Source of the DNA: Candidatus Devosia phytovorans
GTDB lineage: Bacteria; Pseudomonadota; Alphaproteobacteria; Rhizobiales; Devosiaceae
Assembly (NCBI GenBank): GCA_029202405.1
Contig: CP119312.1
Span: 935,001 to 999,000 of the forward strand
Direction of reading: 5' to 3'
DNA: 64,000 nt
Shown: positions 37,904 to 46,857 of the stretch, one piece after another
Layout of the letters: every line of letters begins with the position of its first letter
Position numbering within the stretch: position 1 is the stretch's first letter
Made by a program: the position numbers and the translations under genes
Notes under the pieces: generated by a model
Seen by the model: the letters and a program-made list of their open reading frames with translations, nothing else
Database searches by the model: none
Told to the model about the DNA's origin: nothing

Positions 37904-38705
37904 CCGCTTCACCGGCGGCCGGCCGGCCGGGCTCAATCTGGTTGACCTGAGCTGGGGCGTCAGTGCCGGCAAGCCCATTATCGGGCCGCTGTCGCTGAGC
38001 GTCGAGCCGGGTCAGATGCTGGCGCTGGTGGGGCCCAATGGCGCGGGCAAGTCGAGCCTGCTGCGCTGTCTTTATCGCTATCACCGTCCATCCACTGGCA
38101 AGGTCCTGCTCGATGGGAGCAATATCTGGTCGCTGCCGGGCAAGGCCGTGGCGCAGCGCGTGGCGACGGTTTTGCAGGAGCCGGCCAGCGATTTCGGGCT
38201 GACAGTGGCCGAAGTGGTCGAGCTTGGGCTGACGCCGCACCGGCAGGGCTGGGCCACGGATCATCGCGATCATGAAGGGGTCGAAGCGGTATTGGCGCTG
38301 ATGGAGCTGACCGAGCTGGCGCCGCGGGATCTCGCGACGCTGTCGGGCGGCGAAAAGCAAAGAGTGATGATCGCCAGGGCCTTGCTGCAAAAGCCTGACC
38401 TTCTGATTCTGGACGAACCGACCAATCACCTCGACATCCGCCACCAGCTCGAAGTGCTGGAGTTGCTGGCGGGGCTGGAGTGCACGGTAGTGGTTTCGCT
38501 GCATGACCTGGCGCTGGCCTGCGCCCATGCCGACAAGGTGCTGCTGCTCGATCAGGGAAAAGTCGCGGCGATCGGTGCGCCGACCGAAGTTCTCACCCAG
38601 GACACGATCCGCGCTGCCTTTGCCGTCGAGACGCTGCTGGATGCCCATCCGGCGACGGGCCGGCCGCGCCTCAGTTTTTATCTCCCACAACCACTATCGG
38701 AGTGA
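37881..38705 (+). CDS. ABC transporter ATPase, cobalamin/iron-chelate type (BtuD-like)
   Basis: 274 residues. Walker A GPNGAGKSS, Q-loop VLQEPASDFGLTV, signature LSGGEKQRVMIA, Walker B LLILDEPTNHLD and the H-loop SLHDLALA. The sequence fits the BtuD/FecE/FhuC group. ATG 37881 has GGAGG six bases upstream; the in-frame TTG at 37875 overlaps that site. First gene of a unit with a binding protein and permease; the upstream riboswitch assigns it to B12 or a related corrinoid. Confidence 0.9.
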   Translation: MASRQQTDRFTGGRPAGLNLVDLSWGVSAGKPIIGPLSLSVEPGQMLALVGPNGAGKSSLLRCLYRYHRPSTGKVLLDGSNIWSLPGKAVAQRVATVLQEPASDFGLTVAEVVELGLTPHRQGWATDHRDHEGVEAVLALMELTELAPRDLATLSGGEKQRVMIARALLQKPDLLILDEPTNHLDIRHQLEVLELLAGLECTVVVSLHDLALACAHADKVLLLDQGKVAAIGAPTEVLTQDTIRAAFAVETLLDAHPATGRPRLSFYLPQPLSE

Positions 38706-38709
38706 TTTC

Positions 38710-39651
38710 ATGCGTCTTGTCATTGCCCTTGCCGCCCTGGCAGCAGCCAGTTCATCAGCTGTTGCTGCGGGCTATCCTGTCACCGTCAGGAGCTGCGATC
38801 GCGAGGTCACTTTCGAAGCGGCGCCGCAGCGCGCCATTTCCAATGACGTCAACCTGACCGAGATGATGCTGGCGCTGGGGCTGAGTGATCGCATGGTTGG
38901 CTATACCGGCGTATCGGGCTGGAAGACGCTGGACGAGACCTTGCGGCAGGGCGTGGCGGAATTGCCGGAGTTGTCGCCAGAATATCCGAGCAAGGAAGTG
39001 CTGCTCGGCGCCGATGCCGACTTCTACTTTGCCGGCTGGAACTATGGCATGCGGCTCGGTGGCGAGGTGACGCCGGAGACGCTGGCCGAATTCGACATTG
39101 CCGTCTACGAGCTCAGCGAAAGCTGCATCCACGTCATGGACAAGCCCAAGGCATCGATGGACGATCTCTACAACGACCTGCTCAACCTGGGGCAGATCTT
39201 TGATGTGTCGGAGCGGGCCGAGCTTCTGGTCGAGAACTACAAGATTGCGCTGGAGGATTATCAGGCCGGTCTGCCGGCGCTGCCCGAACCGGTTTCGGTG
39301 TTTGTCTACGATAGCGGCGAGGCCAAGCCGTTCACCGCGGGGCAATATGGCATGCCCACGGCGCTGATCGAGGCGGCGGGCGGGCGCAATATCATGGATG
39401 ATGTGGAATCGAGCTGGGTCGAGATCGGCTGGGAGCCCGTGATCGAACGCAATCCCGAGGTGGTGGTCATCGTCAACTATGGTGACGTGACGGCCGAGCA
39501 GAAGATCGATTTCATGAAATCCAACCCGGCCTTTGCCGCTATCCCCGCCGTAGCCAATGACCGCTTCGTGGTGCTTGAATATGTCGAGGCAACGCCGGGA
39601 CCGCGCAATATTGCAGCGGTGCAGCGGCTCGCCGAAGCGTTCCGGGAATAG
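38710..39651 (+). CDS. ABC transporter periplasmic substrate-binding protein (BtuF-like)
   Basis: 313 residues with a signal peptide (MRLVIALAALAAASSSAVAAG). TroA/BtuF fold pattern: APQRAISNDVNLTEMMLALGL, VLLGADADFYFAGW, DDLYNDLLNLGQIFDVSERAE, and NPEVVVIVNYGD. Two cysteines (RSCDRE, ESCIHV) might pair. It would deliver the ligand to the permease encoded directly downstream. Only 4 nt separate it from the ATPase stop; GGAGTG serves as the ribosome site. Confidence 0.88.
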   Translation: MRLVIALAALAAASSSAVAAGYPVTVRSCDREVTFEAAPQRAISNDVNLTEMMLALGLSDRMVGYTGVSGWKTLDETLRQGVAELPELSPEYPSKEVLLGADADFYFAGWNYGMRLGGEVTPETLAEFDIAVYELSESCIHVMDKPKASMDDLYNDLLNLGQIFDVSERAELLVENYKIALEDYQAGLPALPEPVSVFVYDSGEAKPFTAGQYGMPTALIEAAGGRNIMDDVESSWVEIGWEPVIERNPEVVVIVNYGDVTAEQKIDFMKSNPAFAAIPAVANDRFVVLEYVEATPGPRNIAAVQRLAEAFRE

Positions 39652-39654
39652 GCC

Positions 39655-40719
39655 TTGTCGCATCGCCATCTTGCCACCGGTCGCCGGCATTTTGCGGCCC
39701 ATTGGACGCCAGCGCTGATCATGGTGCTCGTCGTGCTGTTGATCGCCACCATGTCGGTGTCGGTCGGGGCAGGGGCGGTACCGATCCCGGTCGAAACCGT
39801 CTGGCGCATTGTGGCCTCCAAGCTGGCGCCGGGCAGCGTCGTGGTGGACTGGACCTCGGGACGCGAGAATATCGTCTGGGAGGTGCGGTTGCCGCGGATC
39901 GTGCTGGGCGCGATCGTGGGGGCAAGCCTGGCTCTGGTGGGGGCGGCACTGCAGTCGGTGACGCGTAATCCGCTGGCCGACCCGCATCTGCTGGGCATTT
40001 CCTCGGGCGCGGCTTTTGGGGCGATCGTGGTGCTGCTGCACACCGGCATGTTCCTCGGCCTTGTCACCGTGCCGCTGTTTGCCTTTGGCGGGGCGCTGTT
40101 GGCAACGGGCCTGGTGCTGGGCGTGGCAAGCTTTACGCGGTCGCATAGTGCCGGCCGGCTGATCCTCGCCGGTGTGGCGATCAGCTTCATCATCACCGCC
40201 GGCGGCAATCTCTTCATCTTCCTCGGCGATCCGCGGGCGGCGCATACGGTGGTGTTCTGGATGCTGGGCGGGCTGGGGCTGGCCCAATGGCAGCAATTGC
40301 CGTTTCCGCTGATCGCGCTGGCGGTCTGTGGCGCCTATCTGATTGCGAAAGCGAGGGCGCTCAATGCCATGACGCTGGGTGACGAGAGCGCGACGACGCT
40401 GGGCATTCCGGCGCGGCGATTCCGGCTGACGGTGTTTGTGGTCTGTGCGCTGCTGACCGGGTCAGCCGTCGCCTTTTCGGGTGTCATCGCCTTCGTAGGC
40501 CTGATGATCCCGCATATCGTGCGGATGATGGTGGGGGGCGATTATCGACGGGTCATGCCGCTGTCGGGCCTGCTGGGCGCGATCTTTCTCGTGCTGGCCG
40601 ATATTGCGGCGCGCACCATCATGCCGCCGCAGGACATGCCGATCGGAGTTCTCACGGGGGTGATCGGCGGGCTGTTCTTTGTTGGACTGATGCGCTGGCG
40701 TCGAACCGGCGAGCAATAG
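39655..40719 (+). CDS. ABC transporter permease, FecCD family (BtuC-like)
   Basis: 354 residues with about ten membrane helices. FecCD landmarks: RLPRIVLGAIVGASLALVGA, ALQSVTRNPLADPHLLGIS, SGAAFGAI, and near the end GVIAFVGLMIPHIVRMMVGG and DMPIGVLTGVIGGLFF. The start is taken as TTG 39655, 3 nt after the binding-protein stop; ATG 39721 is a shorter alternative that loses the cytoplasmic tail. Third gene of the riboswitch-controlled unit, closed by a terminator. Confidence 0.9.
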   Translation: MSHRHLATGRRHFAAHWTPALIMVLVVLLIATMSVSVGAGAVPIPVETVWRIVASKLAPGSVVVDWTSGRENIVWEVRLPRIVLGAIVGASLALVGAALQSVTRNPLADPHLLGISSGAAFGAIVVLLHTGMFLGLVTVPLFAFGGALLATGLVLGVASFTRSHSAGRLILAGVAISFIITAGGNLFIFLGDPRAAHTVVFWMLGGLGLAQWQQLPFPLIALAVCGAYLIAKARALNAMTLGDESATTLGIPARRFRLTVFVVCALLTGSAVAFSGVIAFVGLMIPHIVRMMVGGDYRRVMPLSGLLGAIFLVLADIAARTIMPPQDMPIGVLTGVIGGLFFVGLMRWRRTGEQ

Positions 40720-40722
40720 ATA

Positions 40723-40751
40723 AGGGCCGGAGCGATGCTCCGGCCCTTTTT
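40723..40751. terminator. Terminator after the B12 transporter unit
   Basis: Perfect 11-bp stem agggccggagc / gctccggccct with a gat loop (40734-40736), followed by T's on the + strand. The same 25-nt hairpin occurs at 42088-42112. Confidence 0.85.
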
Positions 40752-40764
40752 CATCTGCTTGGCT

Positions 40765-41898
40765 TTAGAAGGTGGCTTTGGCGCTCAGGCTGAAGGCAAG
40801 GACATTGCCGCTGTCCCAGGTTTCGCCCAGAGCATTGGCACCCGAGCCGATCAGCGAATAGGAGACGCCACCGGACAGTTCGAAGTTTTCGTTCGGCTTG
40901 TAGGCGCCGCCCAGGGCAACGCCCCAGCGGTCGGTCTGCACGCCAGCGTCCAGATCGCCCGCGGCGTTCTTGCGGGAAGTGCCCTTGTCCCAGGTCAGGC
41001 TCCCGAGAACGGTAACTTCGTCGGTGAGTTGGTGACCCAGGCCGGCGCTGACAGTCCAGCCGTCTTCGTAGTTGAAGGTCGTGGTGATGGGTGTGCCGCC
41101 GGTCACTGTGAGTGCCTGCAGGACCGACCAATCGACCCATTTGACACTGCCCAGGGCAAGCCAGCCGGGCGCGATGCCGGACTGCGCCTTGACCTCGAAG
41201 CTTTGCGGCGTGGTAACGTCTGCAGATCTGGCCGATGCGCCGAGGGGTGTCGTCAGTGTGCCTGACAAGTCATAGTCGACCGCCGCGTTGTAGATTGCGC
41301 TGACGCGCAGGGCGATGTCCGGGATTTCGTAGGCCGCGCCGACGCGCCACCCAACGCCGTTGCCATCGAGTTCAAGCGGGACAGTGCCCAGAGTCGGGCC
41401 AGGCAGAAGGGCGGGGATCGAGGCTTCATAATCCAGACTTTGCCCCGAGATGCCGCCAATAGCGCTCAGGACCCCGGGGCCCACGTTGAAGCCGTAGGCG
41501 CAGGTCAGGCCGATGTCGTTAGAGGTGAGGCGTTCCCGTGCCGCCTGGCTCGTGGCGGCAGCGTAGGCAAGCGTTCGGTCGGTGCCCGAACCCCAGGGAT
41601 TCTGGACGGAGACCAAGCATGAAGCGTTGTCGAAGAGGTCGGCCTTGGCTGCAAAATTGTAGTAGGTGCGATCCGAGGACGTCGCGATCGTGCCAAGCGT
41701 GGGTGCCACTGTGGGATTCTGGATATCATGGCTGATCATCACCTGGGTGACGGTGCCCTTGCCGACATAGGTGCCGGGGTCAAACAGCAGGTCCCAGTTG
41801 TAGCCGTTGGCCTCAAGGCCGCCGGCGTGGGCCGCGCCGATAGTCGATGACGCGGCCAGTGCCGCAAGCGCAATCGTCCGAATATGGCGATGTGCCAT
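40765..41898 (-). CDS. Outer membrane protein of the FadL/TodX transport family
   Basis: 377 residues. Signal peptide MAHRHIRTIALAALAASSTIG ends at AHAGG. Many alternating hydrophobic/polar strands and a C-terminal aromatic residue (SAKATF) indicate a beta-barrel. The segments YNFAAKADLFDNASC, WRVGAAYEIPDIALRVSAIY and DGWTVSAGLGHQLTDEVTV follow the OMPP1/FadL/TodX pattern, which takes up long-chain fatty acids or aromatic compounds. GGAGGA precedes ATG 41898. Transcribed alone, between the B12 unit and icd. Confidence 0.83.
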   Translation of the reverse strand: MAHRHIRTIALAALAASSTIGAAHAGGLEANGYNWDLLFDPGTYVGKGTVTQVMISHDIQNPTVAPTLGTIATSSDRTYYNFAAKADLFDNASCLVSVQNPWGSGTDRTLAYAAATSQAARERLTSNDIGLTCAYGFNVGPGVLSAIGGISGQSLDYEASIPALLPGPTLGTVPLELDGNGVGWRVGAAYEIPDIALRVSAIYNAAVDYDLSGTLTTPLGASARSADVTTPQSFEVKAQSGIAPGWLALGSVKWVDWSVLQALTVTGGTPITTTFNYEDGWTVSAGLGHQLTDEVTVLGSLTWDKGTSRKNAAGDLDAGVQTDRWGVALGGAYKPNENFELSGGVSYSLIGSGANALGETWDSGNVLAFSLSAKATF

Positions 41899-42087
41899 GC
41901 AAATCCTCCTCAACATGGTCTGCGGCACTCCTCCAGCGCCGTGTCGTCAACGTGCCGTCCGCTGGCAACGAGTGACGTATGCGTCAACATGTGCGGGATT
42001 TTCCTTGTCCGTCAATGCGTAGCAGGACGGATTGAGACGAAAATGTGTCATTGGCGCAGTGGGGCAACACCGGCATGCCTAAAGAAA

Positions 42088-42112
42088 AGGGCCGGAGCGA
42101 TGCTCCGGCCCT
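42088..42112 (-). terminator. Terminator of icd
   Basis: Same 25-nt hairpin as at 40723-40747, followed on the minus strand by TTTTCTTT (complement of 42081-42087). It lies 23 nt past the icd stop. Confidence 0.8.
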
Positions 42113-42135
42113 CGTCAGCTGTCAATGAAGGCGGC

Positions 42136-43347
42136 TTATGCCATGGCCTTCTGCAGGTTCTGGTCGATGGCATCGAGGAAGCCGATGGTCGACAGCCACG
42201 GCTGATCGGGGCCGACGAGCAGGGACAGGTCCTTGGTCATCTTGCCTTCTTCGATGGTGTCGACAGTGACCTTTTCGAGGGTCAGGGCGAAGTTCTTGAG
42301 CGCCTCGTTGTCGTCGAGCTTGGCGCGGTGGGCGAGGCCACGGGTCCAGGCGAAGATCGAGGCGGTCGAATTGGTCGAGGTTTCCTTGCCCTGCTGATGC
42401 TGGCGGTAGTGACGGGTCACGGTGCCGTGGGCGGCTTCAGATTCGACGATCTTGCCATCGGGCGTCGCCAGGACCGAAGTCATCAGGCCGAGCGAGCCAA
42501 AGCCCTGGGCCACGATGTCGGACTGCACGTCGCCATCATAGTTCTTGCAGGCCCAGACATAGCCGCCGGACCACTTGAGGGCCGAAGCGACCATGTCGTC
42601 GATCAGGCGGTGTTCGTACCAGATCTTCTTGGCTTCGAACTTTTCCTTGAATTCGGCTTCGTAGATCTCCTGGAAGATGTCCTTGAAGCGGCCGTCATAG
42701 ACCTTGAGGATGGTGTTCTTGGTCGACAGGTACACCGGCACGCCGCGGGCAAGGCCGTAGTTGAAGGACGAATAGGCGAAATCGCGGATCGAGTCGTCCT
42801 GATTGTACATGGCCATGGCCACGCCGGCGCCGGGGGCCTGGTAGACTTCGTGCTCGATGACCTGGCCGTCTTCGCCGGTGAACTTGATGGTCAGCGTGCC
42901 CTTGCCGGGGAAGGTGAAATCGGTGGCGCGGTACTGGTCGCCGAAGGCGTGACGGCCGACGATGATCGGCTGGGTCCAGCCGGGCACCAGACGCGGCACG
43001 TTCTTGCAGATGATAGGCTCGCGGAAGATGACGCCGCCCAGGATGTTGCGGATGGTGCCATTGGGCGACTTCCACATCTTCTTGAGGCCGAATTCCTCGA
43101 CGCGCTGCTCATCGGGGGTGATAGTGGCGCATTTGATGCCGACGCCGTATTTCCTGATGGCATTGGCGGAATCCACGGTCACCTGATCGCTGGTGGCGTC
43201 GCGGTTCTGCACGGAGAGATCGTAGTATTCGATCGGCAGATCGAGGTAGGGGTGGATGAGCTTGTCCTTGATCGCCTGCCAGATGATCCGGGTCATCTCA
43301 TCGCCGTCGAGGTCCACAACCGGGTTGGCGACTTTGATCTTGCTCAT
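42136..43347 (-). CDS. icd: NADP-dependent isocitrate dehydrogenase
   Basis: 403 residues, the dimeric eukaryote-like subtype common in Rhizobiales. Landmarks: NPVVDLDGDEMTRIIWQ at the N-terminus, KCATITPDEQRVEEFGLKKM, SPNGTIRNILGG, VFREPI-type segment, NYDGDVQSDIVAQGFGSLGLMTS and EAAHGTVTRHYR. It oxidises isocitrate to 2-oxoglutarate in the TCA cycle. GGGAG precedes ATG 43347; the longer frame to 43446 is noise. Single-gene unit. Confidence 0.97.
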   Translation of the reverse strand: MSKIKVANPVVDLDGDEMTRIIWQAIKDKLIHPYLDLPIEYYDLSVQNRDATSDQVTVDSANAIRKYGVGIKCATITPDEQRVEEFGLKKMWKSPNGTIRNILGGVIFREPIICKNVPRLVPGWTQPIIVGRHAFGDQYRATDFTFPGKGTLTIKFTGEDGQVIEHEVYQAPGAGVAMAMYNQDDSIRDFAYSSFNYGLARGVPVYLSTKNTILKVYDGRFKDIFQEIYEAEFKEKFEAKKIWYEHRLIDDMVASALKWSGGYVWACKNYDGDVQSDIVAQGFGSLGLMTSVLATPDGKIVESEAAHGTVTRHYRQHQQGKETSTNSTASIFAWTRGLAHRAKLDDNEALKNFALTLEKVTVDTIEEGKMTKDLSLLVGPDQPWLSTIGFLDAIDQNLQKAMA

Positions 43348-43487
43348 CGGAAATATCTCCCTGAATTCCGCATATTGGGCCCTATGGCCAGGTTCGGCAG
43401 CCCGTATAGCATCGGCAGGCCAAAGCGCAAAGCATGGCTGTGGCATGGGGGCTTGCCGTTGGCGGGGCGTGATCCTATCACAGGGAC

Positions 43488-43904
43488 ATGCAGGACGATT
43501 TCACCGAATGCCTGGTGCTGAACACGCGGATGGCGGCGCGGGCAGTGACGCGGCTGGCTGATCGACGGCTGCGGCCGCTGGGGATTACCGCCGCGCAATT
43601 CACCATCATCACGGCGCTGCATGGCGCGCCGAATCGTTCGGTCACCGACGTGGCCAATTCCATCGCCATGGATCGTTCGACCCTGTCGCGCAATCTCGAC
43701 CTGCTGGAGCGCAAGGGCGTTGTGCGCACGCAGGGCGCCGAGAAGGGCAATGGCCGCCTCTGCGCGCTGACGGGTGATGGCGAAACGCTGCTCGAACAAA
43801 TCCTGCCGGTGTGGCGCGAGGGGCAGGCCGAGTTCAAGAGACTGCTGTCTGATCCGGATTTTCCGACGGCGCTCAATGCGCTGAGAGGTCTGGCGAAGCT
43901 CTAG
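43488..43904 (+). CDS. MarR family transcriptional regulator
   Basis: 138 residues with the winged helix-turn-helix of MarR: LGITAAQFTIITALHG, VTDVANSIAMDRSTLSRNL, LERKGVVRTQG, GRLCALTGDGE. The dimerising helices flank it. It likely senses a small molecule and represses nearby genes; fabF follows 63 nt downstream on the same strand. Start ATG 43488 has only a short AGGG site ahead. Confidence 0.9.
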   Translation: MQDDFTECLVLNTRMAARAVTRLADRRLRPLGITAAQFTIITALHGAPNRSVTDVANSIAMDRSTLSRNLDLLERKGVVRTQGAEKGNGRLCALTGDGETLLEQILPVWREGQAEFKRLLSDPDFPTALNALRGLAKL

Positions 43905-43967
43905 CGCTGCCATTGACCGGCCACAAAGCTAACCGATATCGTGCATATACACGCAATGGAGACTGCA

Positions 43968-45254
43968 ATGCTCAAGCCCGATCCCAATGATCCCATCGTC
44001 GTCACCGGCATGGGTGTGGTTTCCCCGCTCGGCGTGGGAGCCGAGGTGAACTGGGAACGGCTGCTCGCGGGAAAGAGCGGCATCGTGGTCAACGACCGTT
44101 TCGATACCGAGGGTTTTGGCTCGCATATCGGTGGTCTTGTACCGGGTAAGGATCGCGACGAGCATGGCTTCGAGCCGGCCGAGTGGATCGACCCCAAGGA
44201 CATCAAGAAGATGGATGTCTTTATCCAGTACGGCTTGGCGGCGGCGGCTCAAGCCCTGGATCAGGCTGGCTGGCATCCCACCAGCGAGGCGGACCTGCAG
44301 GCGACGGCGACGATCATTGGCTCGGGTGTCGGCGGTTCGCCTGTAATGGCCAAGGCGGCCGAGACGATCACCACCAAGGGTCCGCGCCGGCTATCGCCCT
44401 TCACAGTGCCGTCCTTCCTCGCCAATCTGGCGGCCGGATGGATCTCCATCAAATACGGTTTCAAGGGACCGATCGGCACGCCGGTTACCGCCTGTGCGGC
44501 TTCGGCCCAGGCGATCGGCGATGGCATGCGGCTGATCCTGACGGGCGAGGCCGAGATTGCCGTCGTCGGTGGCGCAGAAGGCTCGGTCGATCCGATTTCC
44601 ATCGGCGGGTTCGGCGCAGCACGGGCGCTGACGTCGTCGCATAATGATGCGCCGCACAAGGCATCGCGGCCCTTCGACAAGGGGCACGACGGGTTCGTGC
44701 TGTCGGAAGGCGCGGCCGTGCTGGTGATCGAAAAGCTGAGCCATGCCAGGGCTCGCGGTGCCAAGCCGATCGCGACCGTGGCTGGCTATGGCACCTCTGC
44801 CGATGCCTATCACCTGACATCGGGTTCGCCAGATGGCGCCGGGGCGCAGGTAGCAATGCGCAATGCACTCAAGATGGCGGGGATCGACCAATCGGCCATC
44901 GACTATGTGAATGCGCATGCGACGTCGACCGAGGTCGGGGATGCGGCCGAGATTGCCGGCATTGCGGCGGTGTTTGCCGGGCGCGGCAAGGATCTGGCGG
45001 TCTCGTCCACCAAGGCGTCGACCGGGCATCTGCTGGGTGCGGCCGGGGCGCTCGAAGCCATGTTCAGTGTGCTGGCCCTGCGCGACCAGACCCTGCCGCC
45101 GACGATCAATCTCGACGACCCCGAAGAGGTGGCAGACCAGTTCGACCTCGTGCCCAACACGGCCAAGCCCAAGGCGCTGAACCATGTCCTGTCCAATTCG
45201 TTCGGCTTTGGCGGGGTCAATGCGGCGCTGGTGTTCGGCAAGGCGCCGGACTGA
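43968..45254 (+). CDS. fabF: Beta-ketoacyl-ACP synthase II (FabF type)
   Basis: 428 residues, thiolase fold. Cys176 in TPVTACAASAQA, His in YVNAHATSTEVGD, and the second His in STKASTGHLLGAAGALE form the Cys-His-His set of condensing enzymes. GFGGVNAALVF closes the protein. It extends acyl-ACP chains in fatty acid synthesis. ATG 43968 has GGAG 6 nt upstream; ATG 43956 overlaps that site. Lone copy without acpP beside it, so it may be a second, specialised synthase. Confidence 0.93.
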   Translation: MLKPDPNDPIVVTGMGVVSPLGVGAEVNWERLLAGKSGIVVNDRFDTEGFGSHIGGLVPGKDRDEHGFEPAEWIDPKDIKKMDVFIQYGLAAAAQALDQAGWHPTSEADLQATATIIGSGVGGSPVMAKAAETITTKGPRRLSPFTVPSFLANLAAGWISIKYGFKGPIGTPVTACAASAQAIGDGMRLILTGEAEIAVVGGAEGSVDPISIGGFGAARALTSSHNDAPHKASRPFDKGHDGFVLSEGAAVLVIEKLSHARARGAKPIATVAGYGTSADAYHLTSGSPDGAGAQVAMRNALKMAGIDQSAIDYVNAHATSTEVGDAAEIAGIAAVFAGRGKDLAVSSTKASTGHLLGAAGALEAMFSVLALRDQTLPPTINLDDPEEVADQFDLVPNTAKPKALNHVLSNSFGFGGVNAALVFGKAPD

Positions 45255-45590
45255 TCATTTCGGCGGCAGCGTATCGACGAAGGCGCGGGCCCGGGCGATC
45301 CAGTCCTCCAGCGCATCGTGGTCTTCGAGCACATCGCCGCTGACCTCGACGAACCCGGTCATGGTCCGTGTGCCCATGTCGATTGCAGATGCGCCGGGCA
45401 GGGCAAGGGCGGCGTCGTAGCCGTCCTTGCCGACGCGGACCAGCAGGCTTCCGTCCTTCATCGGGCAGACCAGCATGTTGCCAGCCAGCATGAAGCAGCG
45501 GCCACCGAACATCTTCTTTTCGGCAAGCGGCAGCATGGCCGGCAGCAGGTCGCGGATACGATCGGAGAGTTCCTCGGAGGCCATGCTCAT
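45255..45590 (-). CDS. TfoX/Sxy N-terminal domain protein
   Basis: 111 residues with the TfoX_N pattern: LAEKKMFGGRCFMLAGNMLVCPM, LLVRVGKDGYDAAL and GFVEVSGDV. Despite the name, such short proteins are not known competence regulators in alphaproteobacteria. ATG 45590 overlaps the stop of the GFA gene (ATGA), which supports this start and implies coupling. Confidence 0.85.
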   Translation of the reverse strand: MSMASEELSDRIRDLLPAMLPLAEKKMFGGRCFMLAGNMLVCPMKDGSLLVRVGKDGYDAALALPGASAIDMGTRTMTGFVEVSGDVLEDHDALEDWIARARAFVDTLPPK

Positions 45591-46027
45591 GGGGTTGAGT
45601 CTCGATAGCGCTCGTGGCGCGGCAGGTGCTCTTCGATCAGGTCCCAGGCGCGGTGGCTGCGGGCGAAGATCAACTGGCTGGGTACGAACCAGTCGGTCTG
45701 GTCGGTGAAGATACCGACGGGCAGAAGGCTGATCCCCGGCGCGCGGGAGCTCTTGGCATGCATGGTGGTGCCGCATTCGGGGCAGAAGTGGCGGGTGAAG
45801 GTGGCGCCCGAATCGGCTGGTCGCGAATAGGTTTTGGTCGCGCCGGTCACGAGGATCATGTCGGCCGGTATGAGGGCGACGCTGGAATGGCCACTGCCCG
45901 AGACGCGCTGGCAGTTTTCGCAGGCGCATTGCAGCATGGAGATGATCTGGCCACTGGCCGTGAGCGTGATGGCGCCGCAGTCGCAGCGCGTGGTCAGGTC
46001 GATGTCAGGCATTTCGGAACGGGACAT
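45587..46027 (-). CDS. GFA family protein (CENP-V/GFA domain)
   Basis: 146 residues. Zinc-binding cysteines in TRCDCGAI, CACENCQRVSG and FCPECGTTM follow the GFA/CENP-V fold. Some members bind glutathione adducts of formaldehyde; most are uncharacterised. Start at 46027 (MSRSEMPD); ATG 46012 is an alternative. First gene of a two-gene leftward unit with the TfoX-like gene. Confidence 0.88.
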   Translation of the reverse strand: MSRSEMPDIDLTTRCDCGAITLTASGQIISMLQCACENCQRVSGSGHSSVALIPADMILVTGATKTYSRPADSGATFTRHFCPECGTTMHAKSSRAPGISLLPVGIFTDQTDWFVPSQLIFARSHRAWDLIEEHLPRHERYRDSTP

Positions 46028-46125
46028 GAATGGAAGCTGACATGCCCGCGCGAGACCGGCAAGGGTGAGGCACTTGCCTTTGCCGGTCCGACTGACCAGA
46101 GTGCGGCCCCGAACCGGGGAGAGGC

Positions 46126-46731
46126 ATGGCGCTTTATCCAGACTATCCGTTGCGGACCGAACGACTGACACTGCGTCCCTTCACGCGGGGTGACGTCGAT
46201 GCGGTGTTCGCCTATCGCCGGCGCGAGGACGTGGCGCGCTATCTGTTCGATTCGGCACTTAGCCGCGAGGAATGCGCCCTGGCGGTACAGCAGCGCATCG
46301 GGCAGATCGCGCTGGAGGCCGAGAATGACAAGATCATCCTGGCGGTGGAGCTCAACGACAATAGCGCGGTGATTGGCGAGGTATCGCTGATCTGGCGCAG
46401 CAGGGATGCGCGGCAGGGCGAGATCGGCTGGATCTTTGATCCCAACTACCAGGGAAACGGTTATGCGACGGAAGCGTCGAACGCGATCCTGGACCTGGCC
46501 TTCGGGCCGGGGGATATACACCGGATCGCGGCGCGCTGCGATGTGCGCAATCAATCCTCATGGCGGCTGATGGAGCGGCTGGGCATGCGGCGCGAGGCGC
46601 ATTTCCGCGAGCACGCCATCTTCAAGAGCCAGTGGGACGAGGAATTCATTTATGCCCTGCTGTGGCAGGAGTGGCGTCTGCTGCGTGGCGGCGCGCATGC
46701 TGAGGTGGAAGTGTTTGCAAAGCCCCAATGA
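46126..46731 (+). CDS. GNAT family N-acetyltransferase, copy 1
   Basis: 201 residues, RimJ/RimL-like: TERLTLRPFTRGDVDAVFAY at the start, IGWIFDPNYQGNGYATEASNAI (acetyl-CoA loop with QGNGYA), RCDVRNQSSWRLMERLGM and REHAIFKSQWDEEFIYALL. The target is unknown. A paralogue of about the same size follows 126 nt later. Confidence 0.9.
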   Translation: MALYPDYPLRTERLTLRPFTRGDVDAVFAYRRREDVARYLFDSALSREECALAVQQRIGQIALEAENDKIILAVELNDNSAVIGEVSLIWRSRDARQGEIGWIFDPNYQGNGYATEASNAILDLAFGPGDIHRIAARCDVRNQSSWRLMERLGMRREAHFREHAIFKSQWDEEFIYALLWQEWRLLRGGAHAEVEVFAKPQ

Positions 46732-46857
46732 CAGGCACGGAATCTTGATCGATTTCGCAGGCCCGTTTCGGGAATAGTTTTCCTTTTGATCTCAGGAACT
46801 TCTTGGACTCGTCAGCCGTTGGCGCCTTCGCACAAGTATTGCGGGGAGCATCTATAA

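Noticed and set aside
45255..45590. Competence regulator from the TfoX-like name
   Set aside because: Only the N-terminal domain is present and no competence genes are nearby.
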